Notes: generated by a model not told the origin, from the sequence alone. DNA of 64,000 nucleotides from Ignelater luminosus (GCA_011009095.1 VTPC01090904.1:91379-155378); one strand, 5' to 3'; counted from the stretch's first letter, positions 10,721-23,319 are shown. Translations and numbers: made by a program.

Positions 10721-12480
10721 AAGTTCTTCTCGCCATTCTCTAAGAAACTATTTCGTCTCATCGTCTTTAATTTCTTACTGCCGCGATAGCACAAGACCAC
10801 CTCAAACTCAATTTCTAAAAGACACTCACATTGACAGGTACTATAATATAGTGAGTCATGTTACTAATTTTTCAAACATATACATTGCTAACTTACTTGA
10901 TAATCAGATTCACTTCTATCCTGAAGTGGAGCAAGGAACTCGGGAAATAGCTCAACATTGTCCATTGTGCCTTCCGCGGACACTAATTCATACCTGTTCA
11001 TCTGACCTATAAATGACTAATAATTCATTTGCATTTAAATCTTTCGCGTCCTTTCTCATAAGACTGATTTGTGAAGAGCAGAATCCAGACAGTCCTACTT
11101 GTAGAAGCGAGTCCTGCGGTTAGAACTTTGTGATTCCTATAAGTTTGAGACTAAAACTTCTATCTGGTTGACATGTCATAAGAGTGATCTACCACAATCA
11201 AAAACGTCTTCTAGAAATTCATTCACTTCTTCCCCAATTATAGTATTGATTTATAGTGAAACTTCTTTATCATGTTGCATTTCCCTTCTTCAATTAGCTC
11301 TCTAAACTTATTCTCTTCATTTTAATGTTTGTTGACTGCTCTGTTTTTTTTGAGCTCAAGCTCAACCACTTTAGCAGATTTGTCGTAGCATCAAAATAGC
11401 TAAGAGATTATAACATAAGTTGTCTTTTTCATTTACGGTTTGTTTTTGCGCTTTTCAGCTTATCCATCATTTATGCCACAGCAAAAGTCTTAAGTTGTTT
11501 CTTGTAAAACTTTATTTCTTTAAAAATTTTTCAATCATTGAGCGTAGAGCTTACTGTTTTCTCCCAAACACTATCCTTATGTTTTGAAGAATTTTGTTTG
11601 AAAAAATTCTTAGGGTTTAGTACCACAAAAGTTCTTCAGGTTTTTTAAGTTATTGAGTTTTTTCCTCAAAATGGAAAGTAAACGTACAATTATTAACATC
11701 GGGAACATAATTTGACGTAAAGTCGCCTTCATACGCAAAGTCTGGAAGAACGAATTGTTTTTCTAGATCTCTACTATTTTCCATAAACCATTAAATAATA
11801 TCTTGCACAAAATAAGGCCAGGATGTTCCAGACAAATTTTAAATCTAGAAGGAAAAGAACACTTTTATATGAGGTGTTAAAAGTACTTTGTTTATTTCTT
11901 AAAGACTGTTCGATGATATTCTAATGACAGTGAATGGTGAAGGTATCACATTTGTTTCTTTAAAATTCTGCACCTAGCCTTTAGGTATCTCTGTCCTAGT
12001 TATTTTTTGCCCCATTCAAGGTAAGAATGACCTTTCACAGAATTGAACCATTTCTCTTCGTAGGCCATGTAAAAACTTAAAGGAAATTTATTTTGGTCGC
12101 TGTAGGAGTCACAGAATATAATAAGGTTCTTTATTTTTGGATCACAGCAACGATATAGTACGAAATAATGAATCATAGAAAAAACGTCATTACTACCGGC
12201 TTTCAGTTCTAGACAAAACGTGTAGGGTCTTCGAGGGTATTAAGGTCCACCACAAAACAATTTCAAAAACAGACTAGGAAATCAAGCTAAGAACAAAAAT
12301 GAAAACAATTCGTTTTTGCAAAAACAAAACTTAAACGAAAGCTCTGCAGTGGGCCTTGTAATAAGGCGTGCTTGATGTATATGGAAGATAACAGATAAGA
12401 TTATAATTTCTGCATTCCAGGCGTGTGGCATCCTCTGTATAATCTTCAGTCGATCCTAAGCAGTTGTCGTGCACCCACGA
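10720..12480. other. No gene seen; AT-rich interval
   Basis: No open frame of useful length on either strand, and fragmentary translation gives nothing I can place. The segment may include decayed parts of the two elements on either side (pogo copies 1 and 2 are both on the minus strand), but I cannot show it. Confidence 0.45.
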
Positions 12481-12489
12481 CCGGACACT

Positions 12490-13585
12490 CTTCCCACTGT
12501 TACTTAGAAGAATTTTGCTGTCTGGATTTGAATTCTTAGATTTATTCTGGCTTCGTTCCTCTTTGATCAGTAAGCTTAGTCCATACGCAGCAAACTTTTG
12601 TAAAATTGATAGATCCCTATTGCTTTAGATTTATGCGCAATATTATCAGTCGTCATACACTTGCGCCATACTAGGTTAAAAACCTCTCTTTATTCATTTT
12701 CCCATTAGGATATTTGTCCTAGTACGGTAGTAGCTCCTCGTCTCAGAAATGTTCAAAAAAACGGAATAGATTTTGTCGAGATGTTGCAGCTTATGTATCA
12801 TGTTTGAAGTCAGGCGCAATAAATGAATTGAAATGAGATGAAAGCTGTCTCAGCAACTGTCAAGTCAGCACCATCAAATATTAGAAGCACTGGCATGGCG
12901 GTTGGATAAAGGTAGAGAAATGCTTTGACCACCCAATAAATAAAATGATGTTCACAATTTCTTTAGATCCATTACCAAAAGTTAGTGTGAGTCTCTGCCG
13001 ATTAAATAATATCATCAGCGAGATAACGTTGCTCAATAGGTTGACACAAGCAACAATTGTGCAACTCTCCGTATGTGTCAGAGCTACAAGGTAAATTTTT
13101 TCTGTTATCCTTCTTAACAGTCACTGTCTGTTGATGATGTGAGGTTAATCGGCACCGCTTTTCATTCCTATTAAAAATTTGGGCAGGCCGATGTTTAAGA
13201 TATTTTATTAAAGCATTGTCTAGTTTCTGAAAATAATTATCAATAATGTAAGGATTTAGCTTTGGCGCCCTGGCAGAGTTCAATGCTTGTGGCCTTTCTT
13301 TAAGATAAGCAAGGGTGTCACCTCATAAAGGCTTTATAATAATCAGAACCGACAATTTTGTTTTTTTTTTTGGTATCAAAATGACTAGCAGTACCGTCAT
13401 TTTCAAAATATTTGTAGACGCTTCTTCTAAGTACTTTAGTACGGTGTAGTGTAGTGAGAGCAATACTAAGTGAACTAGAATTTACCTTTCTTAAAGTTGA
13501 TACCTTTACGTTTTTGTTTATGAAAACGAGCGTTGAAATCAAGGAGATTTTATAATTTTGTCGGCAAAATAATCGCTGCATTCAG
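12490..13585 (-). pseudogene. pogo-type transposase remnant, copy 2 (more complete)
   Basis: In minus-strand order: a probable pipsqueak-like N-terminal region ending 'YKYFENDGTASHFD', then 'GSDYYKAFMR' (13581-13318), where relatives read 'GKDWL.GFMKRH'. Next 'NSARAPKLNPYIIDNYFQKL' and 'IFNRNEKRCRLTSHHQQTV' (13283-13120); here the family's first catalytic Asp (NxDEKG) is Asn. Next 'CLCQPIEQ'. Around 12960-12860 comes 'YPTAMPVLLIFDGAD', which corresponds to the second catalytic region (LLxxDGHxSH). At 12815-12790 'HKLQHLDK' corresponds to HxLQPLD, the third Asp. The C-terminal piece 'NIAHKSKAIGIYQFY' (around 12640-12600) matches the family's NAFRxTGIYPFNP. Several frameshifts and stops are present. 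The order is complete, so this is a full-length dead copy. Confidence 0.75.
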
Positions 13586-13589
13586 AAAC

Positions 13590-13980
13590 ACATCCTCAAC
13601 TGAAAACTAACAAACTTGGTCTATTAGATCCATTACTAGTTTTTTTGTCAGTGTGTAGATGGTGTGACAATAACAAATAAATTATGATTAAAGCAGAAAA
13701 ATGAAATGAGCCTTATTACCCTTGAGGACCTTACATTGAAAATAAATATAATAGAGAGTTCTCTTGTAATAAACTTCATTGTTCGGTACATTTGGTAGTG
13801 GAAGGTTTCTCTCGAAATTCAGGCTTATTTCTTCCTTGGTTGCAAATCTTTGGGAAATCTTCTTGGTTTTTCTCTTCCTATTATAAGGTTTGCAGTTTTT
13901 ATTTTAGAACAATTATACCTGTTCTGAATTCTCCTTATGCCTTTGCTCCTGCTCCAAGTAACGCCAAATATTTACTGCTG
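13590..13980. other. No gene seen
   Basis: Short AT-rich interval. The open plus-strand frame 13792-14022 (76 codons) runs antisense to the unrecognised minus-strand reading next to it and has no motif. Confidence 0.4.
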
Positions 13981-13984
13981 GCAG

Positions 13985-14447
13985 TACAAATACCTGTCTG
14001 GGGATTCTCAAATGGCATGTAAAAATTATATGTTCTAAGAAATATTTGAGTTTTCTTGTGGTGACCACGATTGTACTGTGGTTCAGTATCATTGCGTTTG
14101 AAACTGCTGACTAAAACTTGATCTTCTACATTTCCTGCTACAGTATATTCATTAATAGTTCGAACACTTTGTTTGTACGTGACTTCCTTGAATAGAATTT
14201 CCTCTCCAGGTTCTCATGGTCGTCTTCTAGCAATTTGAAACGCACCAATAAGGCCACATAGGTATGAGTTTGTCGTGGCATTGCAGGTTAAGTTTGTTGT
14301 TTGATTTAGAGATTCTACCATATGGTAAGTAGCTTTATAAACATCTTTAACAGTAAGTGCACCATCGCAATTGCCTTTAATCTTCCATTGTTTAAAACTA
14401 TGCACACGCCAACATAAACAAAAACTTGCAACACAGTGACGTTGCAA
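13985..14447 (-). pseudogene. Unrecognised reading of about 155 codons with a single internal TGA
   Basis: One minus-strand frame stays open from 14447 to 13985 except for one TGA at about 14214-14216. The two halves are 77 and about 76 codons long and in the same phase, so the stop looks like a single substitution in a longer coding sequence. The first half contains 'DGALTVKDVYKATYHMVE' and 'LCGLIGAFQIARRRP'. The second half contains 'EEILFKEVTYKQSVRTINEY', 'QVLVSSFKRNDTEPQYNRG' and 'NFYMPFENPQTG'. Composition is protein-like and not low-complexity. I do not recognise the family. It could be a decayed transposon protein, an endogenous viral fragment or an exon. The neighbouring pogo remnant is on the same strand, but this is not a known part of pogo. 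Confidence 0.45.
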
Positions 14448-14449
14448 TC

Positions 14450-15140
14450 TTAACTACAGGACGTAAAAGTGCAAGGGGCAACTTTAGTGGCTTAAGAACA
14501 AAATTGGTTCTTTTCTGTCGTGGAAGGATTGAGCCTGTTCTTTTCATGTTTGTGACTCAAAACAGTTTTCTTCTTGCACCTATAGCTCAAGATTTGGAAC
14601 ACATGTTTTAGTATTAGATCCTATAGAAACCACAAAAGTCAATATTTTGTACTCAACTTGTTCTTTTCACCTATCCTTCATGTCCTTTCCTTACCAGAAG
14701 AAATGTAGTATGATATTTGAATGGTGAGACTTCGAGAAGAGAAATTGGGTTCTGTTAATTAGTCAGACATCCTAACATTCGAAAGACTGAGAGATTCTGT
14801 CAAGATGTACCAATGGTAGAATCAGCATAAGACAGTCGCGACATTTGAAGGGACTGTCTGTTAACGTAAATATCGTGGATTTAGTAACTTCTTAGGTTTT
14901 CTTTAGAATTATGGCAGAACATTGTGAAGGAACAAAAATTTCTTCTAATGAAAACTCCCCTGATCTTGAAACTAGGGTACATAAACTTGGTATTGTACTT
15001 GCAAGAAACTGCAATAAGACTTTTTTGCTAATTGATGCAAATTTTTCCTTTTGCTTAATAGCTACCCTTAGGTGCTTTGATTTCTTTCTTTCCTCAATTT
15101 TGGTTCTTAATTGAGGTACTGATTTGTTGCAGCTTTCCAT
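14450..15140. other. No identified gene; short open frames on both strands
   Basis: The minus-strand frame 14892-15140 (82 codons) is rich in Lys and Glu and resembles coiled-coil or linker sequence, but has no diagnostic motif. The plus-strand frame 14911-15114 lies in its shadow. Neither can be assigned. Confidence 0.35.
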
Positions 15141-18100
15141 TTCTTTCCTTCATCTTCTGTTTTTCCAAATTAAAATATTACATTCTGAAATTATTGTTGA
15201 TATAAATACCTACCATAGTATCACAAAAGTGATGCGAAATTCCATTTTCTGCAATTTTCTTCCTGTGTAACCTATACCTGTAAGACATTTGTAAGCTGTC
15301 AGATTGTTTATGTCAAATTATATATTTTATTGTTTCAAATTTTATATTTATACTAATTTTACGATTTTAGAAAACAATCAGTGTGGAACGCCTTACTAAA
15401 ATTCCTTGGCACTAGTCAAGCAAATTGAACTTTAAATATCTTGATGCACAAATAACCACTTTATGTAACTGCAATAAAGATCAGAGTTAGGTACTAAATT
15501 GAAATTTCAAAGTGTGTTTTTACTACCATTTCAATAATTGGCTAAACGTGTGAATGGACACGAATGGACGCCGTATAACATCTAACTTTATTAGTGTAAA
15601 GTTTATACAGAAACAATAAAAGTCTCTCTTAATAAGCCCATTAAAGTCTCACTATTACAACTACTAGACGTAATATAGACGCAAAACTATGCAAATCAAG
15701 TTTCCTAAGTTTGCCACTTACTTAGGTATGCACAAACCGGATTTTAAACAATAAAAATACTAAAAGGTTTTATTAAGTCACAATCGTGCACTAATCTTGT
15801 TCTGTTTATTTTGCATAAATGATAATCCGAAAAATTAAGTTTGTAATAAACACTCTCTTGATTCATAACTAAAGGGTTTTGTATCTATTTACTACAAAAG
15901 GAACCTAAAAATAAAGATAATAGTCGTATAGTTTTATTAAATTATTACAGTTACTTACGTGATATCAACTTGATATTCCTGAAACAATAAACTACATAAC
16001 ATCTTGTAGTATAAAGCATGGTCTTCTTGTTTTTTTAGTTTACTTGTGATGACCTTGTGATAGAAGTCGGCGTCGTTTAATCAAGACTCATACTGAAATT
16101 TAGAAATATTCTATGGAATTTTATGTTTATATTAAAAACTTTCATCCACAAAATGGTGGCAGCGTTGGAGTTAATTAATTATCGATTCTCCTCATTCTGC
16201 TTTTTTTATGATAAAAAAAATTTTATTCAACTATAATTATGCTTAAAAAAGCAAAATGTCTTTCAAAATCTAGAAAAACCTTTCAGAAGTTGTTGCAGCT
16301 TCCAGCTAGCAGAAACACATCTTTTCAGTCATTGAATTGACTTGTCAGAACTGGAAGTTTTAATCTATGATCTTTAATCTGTTATAATAGAGAATGAAGC
16401 ATTGCAAACACTGCACGTAGGTAGATGGTCCAGTCGAAAAGAAGAAGTCCTCTTTATCTGAGGCCTCTAACAAGAAGATAATTATCCTGACAGAGCAGAT
16501 TTTGAAATCGCTACTATGTTAGATAAGAAAAGTGCATTAGAGTTTGGAATTGGCCATAGGTCTAATCGAATTAGTAGAACTTTATGTTTTTGACATACCA
16601 TTGCTCAATCTGTACAGTTGCTAAGCCTCGAACATTTTTGTCTAGTTTTTGGAAGGATGGAAGTTTCTATTCTTTCTCAGTATTCTTAGTATTTACGACC
16701 AAACAATCCTTTGCATTCCGTACTTTAAAATAGTTATGGGAGCCCACTAGATGTTAGATGGTTGCCGATGGAAAGGCATCTGTCTAAACTTTTTGCAAAG
16801 GATATGGATAAGAAACCCTGTAAGAACCATAGAACATTTCTCGGTAACCACTAACTTCTCTACGCGTAAGTAGCTATAAATACAGTAAGCCGGCAATAGA
16901 CACTTGTTTTTAGATTTCCACTGTACTAATATGACCTAATCCCTGTCAAAACTAGGCAATAAACAATAGGTACACTTAGGAATTTAGTTATGCGGACAGT
17001 ATTGAATTGTTAGAATAAATTAAATTTGACAAAGTTTTAATAAAGAATTCTAGTCTTCTTGTTGTAAGGTTCCATTACTGACTCATTCTTAGAAGTCGCC
17101 GCCTTAAAACTAGTGATATAGAGACCGATCTCGGTTTATCTAGCGTATAATGATCAAACAAGTAAACTAACTCTCACAAAAAGCGAGAAACTAGCTCGGA
17201 AACAAAACCACAGAGTTCTGTGACGAAACGTTGATGTTGGATGGTATTTCTATGTTTCTATAATAGATGTCAAGACAATCGCATATGCACGCCAAATGAG
17301 TAAATGTAGTAACAACTGTTCGAACATAGTCGTATTACCACGTAACTATTAGTTGGAAGTAATCGGACGGCGGCGTACAAAGGCTAGGTTAATGAGTTAA
17401 AAATCATTTCTTTTTGAAGTGAAGATTAAATCCCAACGATGCGCAAGGGTATCTTTAGACATCACCATGTCTATTTAGCGAGTTTAGCGAAACAGAAGGA
17501 AAAAGACGTCAACAAGCCGAACTAAAGACTACTGGTAGAACAGGGTAGATTTCGTAAGATTATTGCCCTATAGTTGCATTTTCATTGCTGGGTTTTTCAG
17601 GAAACCGACCCTTTCCTTGTGAATTGAAAACTGCAATCTAATCTCATTACATAATTTAAAACCACGACATTGTCCTCGGCATTGTCTACATTTTTCTGAT
17701 CTTTAAACATAGAAAAAGCTTGAAAAAGATAGAATCCCGAACATTAGTCGTGGGACATTTACTAAGTTATCATTTTGGAAATACTACACCATTATCCATA
17801 GCTTAAATTACTCATCAAGAATATGTCCTTATAATTGAAATATTGAGGTTTAATTCGAAAAGTAACTTTTTAGAATTAAAGTAAAATTTTATGTGAAAAC
17901 TACAAAAATTGCCTGTGCCTGAATACCAGAAACAAGAACAGCCTTCAAAAGTGACAGACACTTCAGGTTTTCAAGTCCTGTCACTTTACATCAGCAATAT
18001 TGGTTCAAAGAAGCTAACTTACTCAAAAAGCCCGGCCGGTCCATAAAAGTCAAAGCCTAAGCAATTCCAACATTGACGACATGATTTTGGCTGCCCAAAC

Positions 18101-18770
18101 CTTGTGGCCATATCTGGGTAGGCAACGTCGTACAAATTTGCAATTTCATTACTTTGAAGCACCGAAGAATCTACACACAAATTTTAGTTTTTGCTGGAAT
18201 TATTAAATTGATAAATCTGATGGTAATGTTTTCTCAAGGATCTGAGCTGGAAAGCTTTCAATACAGTTTCATTTGAGTTACGTAAAACAACAAAAGGAAG
18301 ATGAATCACCAAGAATATCAATCTGAAGTATGACTAAAAAGTATAAACTCGATATAGAAAATTTATTATTATTATATTCAAGACTAAAACACCAAAAACA
18401 ATCTAAAACTTGATTAGTCTACTTCACTATTAACTATTTAACTGTTTGTCTTCCAAGTTTTCTAAGCCTGCTCCATGTGTTGAACATCAAGCGGATGCTA
18501 TCAGTTTTTGCAACTTTTGTTGATATTCTCCTCCAAACCCTAAACATCTGTTCTTGTAATTTTGTTGTACATTGTTTACGAAACGCTTGCTAGCAAATGG
18601 CCCAAAATAGCTTGGGGAACTTTAGCAGCATTTTCTTCTTTGATACATATTCGAGATTTTGTTCCCCAAGATACCTTTAACACTACATTGATACAGTAGA
18701 CACTCTCAAAGCTGAAAGCAATCGGGCGTTCCATGAAAACCACTTAGTCGGCCAATACTTCCAAAATCGT
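15140..18770. other. No gene seen; long AT-rich interval with one dispersed repeat
   Basis: No open frame above 60 codons is present over about 3.6 kb, and fragmentary translation shows no transposon motif. The only structure I can support is the repeat at about 17455-17560, shared with 28085-28200. Runs such as 'ttttttatgataaaaaaaa' around 16200 are simple AT-rich sequence. Confidence 0.5.
17455..17560. repeat. Dispersed repeat, copy 1 (partner at 28085-28200)
   Basis: Core 'atcaccatgtctatttagcg' at 17461-17480 matches 'caccaccatgtccatttagc' at 28091-28110. Similarity continues through 'cagaaggaaaaagacgtcaa' versus 'cagaaagtagatatgaagac', then 'agatttcgtaagattattgc' versus 'attcattccgtaatttattg'. 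Function and family unknown. Confidence 0.45.
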
Positions 18771-18779
18771 ACCACCAGA

Positions 18780-20690
18780 AAGAAAAAAAACGAAAGTTAA
18801 GAACAGAACAGTACGGTAGCGCTATTTTTGTTAACACCCGACTGGATGTTTTTTTAACTTCTCTGACTTGTAATAACGATATTAACATCCTTACTGTTGA
18901 GGTAAAAGAGTGCACAATCACGTCCGTATATAAACCATCAACGTCAGCTTTGACTTTTAGGAACCATAAAACTTCCTCAACCAGAAATACCAGATCGTAA
19001 TTGAAGATTTCAACTGCCATAGCACCGCGTAGGGTTGCAGTGAAATCGACAAAAATGGGGAGGACTTAGAGACATGGGCTGAACATAAGGACCTAACATT
19101 GATTTATGATCTAAAGCTACCCCCATCATGTAGCAACTGCAGATGGATAAGAAGGTACAATCCTGAAACTGACCTCACACAAAAATTCGTCATGGACTCA
19201 ATTCCAAAAACACAACATATACCAATAGTTTGCAAAGTGTTAGCTGGCGTAAACGCATAAACAGTCCCCCTCAAGACACGTATCAACTTTAAAAAGGCAA
19301 AGTGGGAGGTTCTTACAAAAGAGCTAGATGATGAAGTAGCTAAAAGTAGAGCCTAAACTAGAAAACTATGAAACGTTTGTTGACGTGGTAGAAAAGATGT
19401 CACGGAAACATATACCAAGAGGATGTAGAACGGAATATGTCCCAGGACTCAACGAAAAATCGAAGATCCTGCTCGATAGCTACCAGGAACTACATGGTAG
19501 CAATCCTTTCTCCGATGAAACAGTCGAACTTAGTTAATAAAATCCAAGTCTAGAACCGAAAGGTAAAATAACGTTTTGGGAGAGCTAGATATGACAAGAA
19601 ACAGTCGCCGCGCTAGGAAACTTTTGAAAAACCTTAGTAATGACTTTATAAGTCCACCACAGGATCTAACAAAAACTTCCGATCAAATAGCACATTACCT
19701 CCTATTGAATAGAGAGGTCTCAGGAAAGACAGAAAAATCTAGGACTAGACGACGTAAGAACGGAGCAAATAAAAAACTTTGGCACAAAAATAATGAAATA
19801 GATTCTAGATATGATAAATTTGTGTGTAACTGGATTAAATTTACGTAACACAAACATAACCCGGAGGGGACAACCTTTGGAACACTGCACCGAACCAAAA
19901 TACTTAGGAGTCAAGGTGGACAGTACACTGCCTTATAAGACCCACTGTCAGGACACCAAGGCAAAAATATCGTCTAGGAATAATATAATTCGCAAACTGA
20001 CTGGTACCACTTGGGGATACCAACCAAGTGTGCTCCGAACCTTTGCATTGGCCTTATGCTTCTCAACTGCAGAATACTCAGCTCCAGTATGGGGTCACTT
20101 TGCACACACCCACATAGTGGATTGTGCAATAAATAATATTGACCAAATAGCGTCTGGATATTTAAAACCAACCGATAAAATTTACCCCATCATAGATATT
20201 GTCCTCCTTCAATTAGAAAGGAGGTTGCTTTGGAAGTTCAGAGGAAGAAGCAAGTAACTCACACTCCCTTGTTTGGATAACAGAGGTATCAAACAAGATT
20301 AAATCTAGGAAAAGCTTTATAAATTCCACGGATGTACTCAAAACCACTGTCGGACGACGCCGCTGTGAGCTGTGGCAGGCGTGTCGTCTTGCGGAGGCTT
20401 CGGAACCGAAAGAGGAGCTAATAGAAGTTAACTCAGTTACCATATCCTACTCGGAGAGCCCTCAACAGGCTCAGAATTAACACTCCGCGATGCAAGAAGA
20501 ATTTTAAAAGATGTGGATATGCAGAGGACGATAGATGTGGAGAAACACAATGCTGCACCCATCTAGACCTTCTGGAAGCGAATGACAGAGAGAAAGTTTT
20601 GTGGCCCAATACTGGGGAAACGTCATTTGACTTTGACCTGTTATCCGAGCAGGGAAAAGAAAGAAAAAGTAGACACTTGCCATATCAGGT
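18780..20690 (+). pseudogene. LINE ORF2 remnant with the reverse-transcriptase core deleted
   Basis: Plus-strand fragments of a non-LTR retrotransposon polyprotein. The end of the AP-type endonuclease reads 'TITSVYKP' (about 18915-18940), 'EDFNCHSTAWG' (about 19000; the GDFNxH motif, with Gly replaced by Glu), 'DLTLIYDLKLPP' and 'SIPKTQHIPIVC' (to about 19235). The linker follows: 'FVDVVEKMSRKHIPRGCRTEY' in two parts, 'VPGLNEKSKILLDSYQELHG' and 'PFSDETVEL' (19375-19535), then 'DMTRNSRRARKLLKNLSND' (19588-19645). The fingers and palm, with the FxD and YxDD motifs, are missing. The reading resumes in the thumb: 'EPKYLGVKVDSTLPYKTHCQ' (19892-19950), 'LRTFALALCFSTAEYSAPVWG' in two parts (to about 20095), and a C-terminal 'ALNRLRINTP...CGYAEDDRCG' (20460-20545). 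Internal stops and frameshifts are frequent. The family is a common animal LINE with this DMTRNSRKAWK phrase; I leave the clade open. Confidence 0.75.
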
Positions 20691-21585
20691 CAGAACACTA
20701 CATTTTCTATACCATAGTTTCTTTTTTATCTCAGCTACTAATTAAGCACTTGAATATTTAGATTTAGGAACTAAGTAACATTACCTTTTAAAATCATTGT
20801 AGGTGAGACTTTCCCATCTTCAGCAAGCATGTATTTGGCAACATATTTACTAGTCTTCTTGTTCTCATGTTTAATATGATTTTGTTTATACATGTGTAGA
20901 ATTTTCTACCAGGAACACTTTGAGAATTACAAGGCACGTAAGTTTCATCATTAATTTATTCTTTGAACATTGAAACCTTTTTCATCAAGACAGAGGCTCT
21001 TTGCTATAATCCGAAACTTTTTGTTGAGTTTTTGAATGTAATCCTAGGAGTCTATTTTTGTACAAGTAAATGTACCTTGTTTTAATTTTACCTTGTCTGC
21101 AATATCTACGTTTGAAATGTTAGGGTCCTTCTGATAAGTTTTCTGAATGATACGCAACACTTCCGGGGTGAATCTTGACCTTGGTCAATCGCTTTTCGGT
21201 ATCCAACTCACTTGACTTGTTTTTAGATATGACAAAACGACATTACAGTGTACAAAGCTGTGATTCAAGCCGTTTTAAAATGTTTGATCTTTCTCTTTTT
21301 CTCACGATCAAAGACATTTTTATAACTTTGTAGTATTATTTTTCGAAGTAATTCCGCTTCTACTTACTTATTAGATATCTGATAGTGTAAGCTATCAAAC
21401 AATATTATATTCACTATAGTATTACAGATTGCTCATGTGCTCAGAATTTGTCCCATCTTCAGGCAGAATGTGCACTTCCTGTCATATTGTCTTAAGTGTA
21501 ACGCCACGTTGCAATGTTGAACTCGAGCAACAAAAAAGGTAGAATACTCAAAAGCAACTTAATGAGAAAAATAGTAAATTGCATT
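20690..21585. other. No gene seen
   Basis: AT-rich interval between the LINE and the mariner remnant. No open frame above 60 codons and no motif in translation. Nothing else identified. Confidence 0.45.
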
Positions 21586-21589
21586 TAAG

Positions 21590-22830
21590 GGATCATGTTC
21601 GAGTCGAAAAGGCTTATTCTAGTAAAAGGGCAAATGAGCTTTTTGGAAATAAGACATAATCTTCTGAAAACACCAATAAACTTTGTTCAACGTTTTTCCA
21701 GTAATTCTAATCCTTTGTTGTAATGATCTTTCGGAAGCTTCTCAAAACAGGTTTTCACTGCTGCAATGAACTCTTCGTTTGTCTTGAAATGCTTTCCAGC
21801 CACAGAATTGTTTAAATTTGGAAAAAAATAGAAGTCGGATGGTGCTGAATCCGAAGAATAGAGCGGATGTTCCAACAATTCATACCTCAATTCGCTAAAT
21901 TTAGCCATTGCAATTGCACTTTTGTCAAGAGGTGCGTTGTCCTGATGATAAACTTTCTATTTTGATCAACTAGGTCTTTTTGCTTTAATATTTTTTATCC
22001 AATTTGTCTAGGAGGCTTGCAAGGTATACTCCAGTAACTGTTTGATCCCTTTTCAAGTAATGAATCAAAAAAATTTCGTTTGAATCCCAGAATACCAACG
22101 CCATAACCTTACCAACTGATGAAACCGACTTAGCTTAGAATAACTAGCTTCTATCTACTGTCTCGACTGCTGTTTTGTCTCCGATGTATGGTGATGGATT
22201 CAAGTTTCTTCCATAGTTACAGATTTCCGGAACAAATCCTTCCTATCCTTATTGACACGGTTCTAACAGCTCTGTGATATTTGCAGTCGAATGCGTTTTT
22301 GATCGATGGTCAACAAATGCAACACTCATTTTGCGCAAAGTTTTTTCATTTTCAAATCTTATGTTAAAATAAGGCAAATGCGTTCAGTTAAAATGCCGAC
22401 AGCCTTAGGTAACTCAGCAACCTTCAATCGCCTGTCTGGAAGGACCTAATTATGTATTTTTTGAACCATTTCTGCAGTTGTAGCACTTTTTAGGCGTCTA
22501 CTACGGGGATCATTTAAACTCCTTAGTCCACTTTGAAACAATTGAAAACAATAGTGCAGATTCTTTCAAACCTTTCATGAATCTTCGTCGTCGATAGACC
22601 TTCCAAAACAAAATACTTGATCACTAAACGAAATTCTGTTTTCTCCATTTTGACAACACACGTTTGGCGTCCTTTGCGAACATTTTTTTCACATATAATG
22701 AGTTGATACAATAAAATGCATGTTTGGCAGATGTTTATTGGAAGATAAGATGTTAAAATGGCTTGAACAACTTGACGCTACTAGCGCCGCGTATAGGTCA
22801 TTCCGAGAACTTTTCAAATTATCCTCGTAA
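21590..22830 (-). mobile_element. mariner element, full-length but inactive
   Basis: The transposase remnant occupies almost the whole segment. At the upper end the plus-strand sequence 'gagaacttttcaaattatcc' followed by 'tcgta' (about 22805-22829) reads outward as a terminal inverted repeat of the mariner type ('TACGAGG...TTTGAAAAGTTCTCGG' on the minus strand) next to a TA. The matching lower end should lie near 21590-21625. I see only a weak counterpart there ('tcgagtcgaaaaggcttatt'), so the lower boundary is a guess. Confidence 0.7.
21620..22648 (-). pseudogene. mariner transposase pseudogene
   Basis: It encodes a DD34D cut-and-paste transposase. The start Met at 22648 opens 'MEKTEFRLVIKYFVLEGL' and then 'TTKIHERFE', the N-terminal helix-turn-helix of mariner. 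The first catalytic region reads 'MALVFWDSNEIFLIHYLK' (about 22105-22050), where relatives have 'FWDxxGIxFxDYL'. The second reads 'DNAPLDKSAIAMAKFSELRY' (from about 21945) and the third 'SSDSAPSDFYFF' (about 21850). I count 34 residues between the DN Asp and the APSD Asp, the mariner spacing. The C-terminus 'LELLEKRWKNVEQ' is normal, and the length (about 340 codons) matches the family's 345. Stops and frameshifts, for example after 'LDKLDKKY', make it inactive. Confidence 0.85.
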
Positions 22831-23310
22831 GTTTATTGTCCAAAAAAGGACATTAAATTTTCTCTATGAGAGTGGTCTTTCCCATGGTAAGGACTGATCT
22901 AGTCTTTGCAATTATAACTTATGTGTCTGTTAAACCCTACAATGTTAGTATACCTACCAAAAGAATGATCTTATGATCGATCTTCATAACTTCTAACCTC
23001 AAAGGTTTCCGTCCGCTTTTGAAAAGGATCAAGATTCCGGAAGATAAGGTAGGCTGCAAAGAGAAGTAAGACACTTCTGTCAACTGAAACCCTGTCACCT
23101 GAAAACTCAACTAGGCAGCAATAATAAATGACAGTAGTCTAAATGATATAATTTTAAAGAGGGACAGTGATAAAACATTTCACCCTTCACTATCCGCTTT
23201 TCTTTTAAACACGTGTGAGTATCAAAATTCTCTGTCTTGACATAAACGTCTTCGTACTTATTACTGTCCCTAAGAGTGGGATAGCCGTACCGGCTGCCTA
23301 GTAAGTTCAG
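22830..23310. other. No gene seen
   Basis: Nothing recognisable on either strand. Sequence becomes a little more GC-rich towards 23280, where the unidentified open frame begins. Confidence 0.4.
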
Positions 23311-23319
23311 AAGTCCCTG

